Shown in pieces: positions 58,357 to 60,439 of a DNA stretch of 60,439 nt. The DNA is taken from contig NYZC01000348.1 of the NCBI GenBank assembly GCA_002686995.1, forward strand, positions 1 to 60,439, given 5' to 3'. The notes under the pieces were generated by a model. That model worked only from the letters and a program-made list of their open reading frames with translations. It had not been told where the DNA came from and made no database searches. The stretch comes from Phycisphaeraceae bacterium (GTDB lineage: Bacteria; Planctomycetota; Phycisphaerae; Phycisphaerales; Phycisphaeraceae). Every line of letters begins with the position of its first letter. The stretch's first letter is position 1. The translations under genes were made by a program, and so were the position numbers.

Positions 58357-60329
58357 CGCGACTCTCTACTCGTTACTCGCAGTTCCGTGGTCGGCTCGGC
58401 CGCGCCGAGCTCCGCCCTCGCCCCATGTGGATTCGTCACCGTCAGGTTCCCCGTGATGCCGATCAGCGCCGGCGGTTCCTTCACCGGCGTGCCGTAGGCG
58501 ATGAAGGGCCGATCCTGATCATCGATCACGACGCAATCCGTGAACGTCACGCCACCGGGACGCGGCGCGAAGCGCCGCTCCCTGAGATGGAACAGGATCG
58601 GCACGTTGCGGTAGTCGCCGGTATTCGCGTCCGACGCGCCGACGTTCCTCCACGAGCAGTTGACGAATCGAAGGTCGATCCGGTCCGACGCCTTGTCGAG
58701 GATGCGCACGCCCATCTTTCGCACGTTCTCGACGTGGCAGTTGCGGAACTCGATCGTGCCTTGCGGTCCGTGCCTCGTCGGCCCGCTGACGTTGAACCCG
58801 AATCGGTTGCCGCCGCGAACGAGGCAGTCCTCCAGCAGGATCGAGACGTCCGGCGCCGTGGCCGCGAGCTTCGTCGTGGATATCGTGAAGCCCGTACCGT
58901 CGTTGTTCTCGGCGACGCAGCGGCGCACGACGCAGTTGACCAGCCGCTCCTCCGGCTCGTCCGGCTCGAAGTCGATGCCCGCCGAAGGTCCCGTGCCGAT
59001 CGTGTTGCGAAAGAGGCAATTCTCGATGAGCAGGTTCTCGGCGCTGATGATGCTGATGCCCTGGCGATGGTTCGCATCGAAGTCACAGTCGCGAATGACG
59101 ACGTCGCGGTTGTAGCCCCGGCCCCAGCTTCCCAGCATGAGCCCGTCTCCGCCCGACTCGCGGACCGTCAGACCCTGGATGACGACGTCGCTGCAGCTTT
59201 CGAGGTCGATGCCGTGCCGCCACCCGGATCGGTGGTACGCGTCGGACTGGTAGTCGGCCTTTCTCATCTGCAGCGTCGCGCCGTATCCCGTCAGCGTCAT
59301 GTGCCGCGTGTTCCGGGCGCGAATGAGCGCATCATGCCGGCGCCGGAACGCGCCCTTCTTCGCCATGACGACCACGCCTGGCTCGAAGAAGAGCTCCTGG
59401 TGGCTCGCGGGCACGATCGGCGTCACCACCCAGTCGCGCCCCATGTTCGGCACGATCACCTTCTTCGCCCCTGAATCGATGGCTGCCTGGAGGTACCGCG
59501 TCGTGTCTTCGGAATCGAAGCCCCACCAGGCGGCGCTGGCCGTATCGCGACGTCCCTCGACGATGTCCGCGATGGCGTCGGGGTTGCGGCCGCGCATCGC
59601 ATCGCCCTTCCAGGGGTCGGGCGGCGGATCGAACGGTCCCGAGAACCTCCAGACACCCTGCAGATCCTTCACGGGCTTCATGCCGGGCACGGGCGCCCAC
59701 GCCCAGAACTGGTGCCGGCGCACCTTGCAGTGTCGCATGACGTTGACGCGCCGCTTCTCGTCCGGGGTCGGCTTCCCGCCTGCCGACGCCCATGGAATCG
59801 CGAACTCCGCAATGTACCGGTCGTCACGAAACGTCACGGCGCTTTGCCACTTCGGGTTGCCCGTGGCATCTCGCCGCCCATTCGCCGATTCGAGCGCATC
59901 CCATCGCAGGTTACGCGGATCGACGACGAACAAGCGGCACGGCGCGGCGTCCGGACCGGTCGAGATCGACAGGCCCACCCAGTCACCGTCGAGAATGCGG
60001 TCGTCGTCGGGCGCTTCGCCCAGCGTGACAGGGTTTCGCTCGAGCGTACGACAGACGATCAGCAGGTACAGCGCCCTGTCGTCCCAGCACGCCCGCACGG
60101 TGGTGCCGCGCCAGATGTCGACATGAGTGATGTCGAAGCTTTCCTTCGACGCGGTGAGCCGGTCGAGCGCCTCGACCTGGTGCCACAGCGCCTCGTCCAT
60201 GCGGCCGTCGACGACCGGAGGCTTCCGGTCGGGCGCGAGTCGATGGATCGTCGCGGTCGGGCGCGGCGCGGCGACGGCAGCCGAGAAGGCCAGCAGGAAC
60301 ACGGTCAGCACACGGACGATGGACGTCAT
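58353..60329 (-). CDS. Secreted right-handed beta-helix protein with N-terminal CBM9-like domain
   Basis: The 658-residue protein starts at ATG 60329, which gives a signal peptide (VRVLTVFLLAFSAAVAA). Residues about 30-220 are a CBM9/DOMON-like domain (PPVVDGRMDEALWHQVEAL, RACWDDRALYLLIVC, AEFAIPWASAG). From about 255 a pectate-lyase-type parallel beta-helix follows: DTTRYLQAAIDSGAKKVIVP, HMTLTGYGATLQM, DVVIQGLTVRESGGDGLML, VVIRDCDFDANHRQGISI, NLLIENCLFRN and NCVVRRCVAENNDGTGF. The last 15 codons run through a 7-base repeat (RVTSRES). Such helices are polysaccharide lyases or glycosidases; activity is unknown. It leads an operon with S5 and the C45 gene. Confidence 0.8.
   Translation of the reverse strand: MTSIVRVLTVFLLAFSAAVAAPRPTATIHRLAPDRKPPVVDGRMDEALWHQVEALDRLTASKESFDITHVDIWRGTTVRACWDDRALYLLIVCRTLERNPVTLGEAPDDDRILDGDWVGLSISTGPDAAPCRLFVVDPRNLRWDALESANGRRDATGNPKWQSAVTFRDDRYIAEFAIPWASAGGKPTPDEKRRVNVMRHCKVRRHQFWAWAPVPGMKPVKDLQGVWRFSGPFDPPPDPWKGDAMRGRNPDAIADIVEGRRDTASAAWWGFDSEDTTRYLQAAIDSGAKKVIVPNMGRDWVVTPIVPASHQELFFEPGVVVMAKKGAFRRRHDALIRARNTRHMTLTGYGATLQMRKADYQSDAYHRSGWRHGIDLESCSDVVIQGLTVRESGGDGLMLGSWGRGYNRDVVIRDCDFDANHRQGISIISAENLLIENCLFRNTIGTGPSAGIDFEPDEPEERLVNCVVRRCVAENNDGTGFTISTTKLAATAPDVSILLEDCLVRGGNRFGFNVSGPTRHGPQGTIEFRNCHVENVRKMGVRILDKASDRIDLRFVNCSWRNVGASDANTGDYRNVPILFHLRERRFAPRPGGVTFTDCVVIDDQDRPFIAYGTPVKEPPALIGITGNLTVTNPHGARAELGAAEPTTELRVTSRESR
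58358..58385. repeat. Heptamer array, unit NNNACTC, inside coding sequence
   Basis: Four units in register (GCGACTC, TCTACTC and so on) begin two bases upstream of the S5 start codon and run into the 3' end of the beta-helix gene, where they are translated. They differ from the other arrays only in position. Confidence 0.75.
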
Positions 60330-60439
60330 GGCCTGTGACTTTAGGCTCTGTCTCAAGACTCTGCCTGGCGTCGACCGGCTGCATCGCCCGTTGGCGGCGT
60401 CGGCCTCCATCGACGATGCACAGCGACATCGCCTGCTTC
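60330..60439. other. Upstream region of the beta-helix operon, window edge
   Basis: This 110-bp stretch shows no supported gene. TAGGCTCTGTCTCAAGACTC at about 60342-60361 weakly resembles the end of the MITE-like element at 7569-7707, but its other end would be outside the window. Confidence 0.3.

Overview
The window reads as chromosome of a GC-rich planctomycete, probably of the Phycisphaerae or a close relative. The evidence is an LEPR-XLL start on a giant surface protein, prepilin-like FTLIELL proteins, PEP-CTERM tails (PEPSTALLL, PEPASMALL), an FG-GAP/UnbV protein, formylglycine sulfatases and many secreted glycosidase-like proteins. No rRNA, tRNA, CRISPR array, phage module or intact transposase gene is visible.

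Layout. (1) 0.3-7.5 kb: a minus-strand operon (NHL-propeller/GHL10 fusion, RraA-like aldolase, acetamidase/formamidase) faces a FAD amine/amino-acid oxidase; then come the C-terminal remnant of a sulfatase and one intact sulfatase. (2) 7.8-19.3 kb: a sialidase-like Asp-box protein with a conserved unknown protein, then two roughly mirror-image sets of a secreted barrel-plus-CBM9-like protein and a cytoplasmic barrel protein, a GH32/43-like propeller, and an FG-GAP/UnbV protein. (3) 19.5-28.6 kb: one gene of about 9.1 kb for a surface protein with two nested propellers, a beta-helix and dockerin-like repeats. (4) 28.8-37.5 kb: four of five paralogues of an Asp-box family, a NAGPA-type phosphodiester glycosidase with PEP-CTERM, another GH43-like propeller and a homocysteine methyltransferase. 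(5) 37.6-47.6 kb: a secreted barrel enzyme, an unusual two-gene CUT1-type sugar ABC transporter (binding protein fused to permease, and a permease with a large extracellular insert), and a membrane/spermidine-synthase-like/TPR protein. (6) 47.8-51 kb: two near-identical prepilin-like genes around a small secreted protein, and a PEP-CTERM protein. (7) 51.5-60.3 kb: a second secreted barrel enzyme, the second conserved unknown protein, an HTTM membrane protein, and an operon of beta-helix protein, fifth Asp-box paralogue and C45 acyltransferase.

As a whole this looks like a scavenging island for complex, probably sulfated or amidated, glycans. Secreted barrels, propellers and beta-helices would bind or cut the polymer, sulfatases would desulfate it, the ABC importer would take up oligosaccharides, and the oxidase, aldolase and amidase could process small products. 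No substrate can be assigned. No SusC/SusD pair, transporter ATPase or transcription regulator is present.

The strongest unexplained signal is not a gene. Most spacers between co-oriented genes, and several other gaps, are filled by short degenerate tandem arrays with an exact 7-base period and a different unit at most sites, often starting right at the stop codon of the upstream gene. Several are inverted-repeat pairs. These arrays, a 139-bp terminal-inverted-repeat element inserted in one of them, and at least four families of dispersed palindromes account for most of the intergenic DNA.
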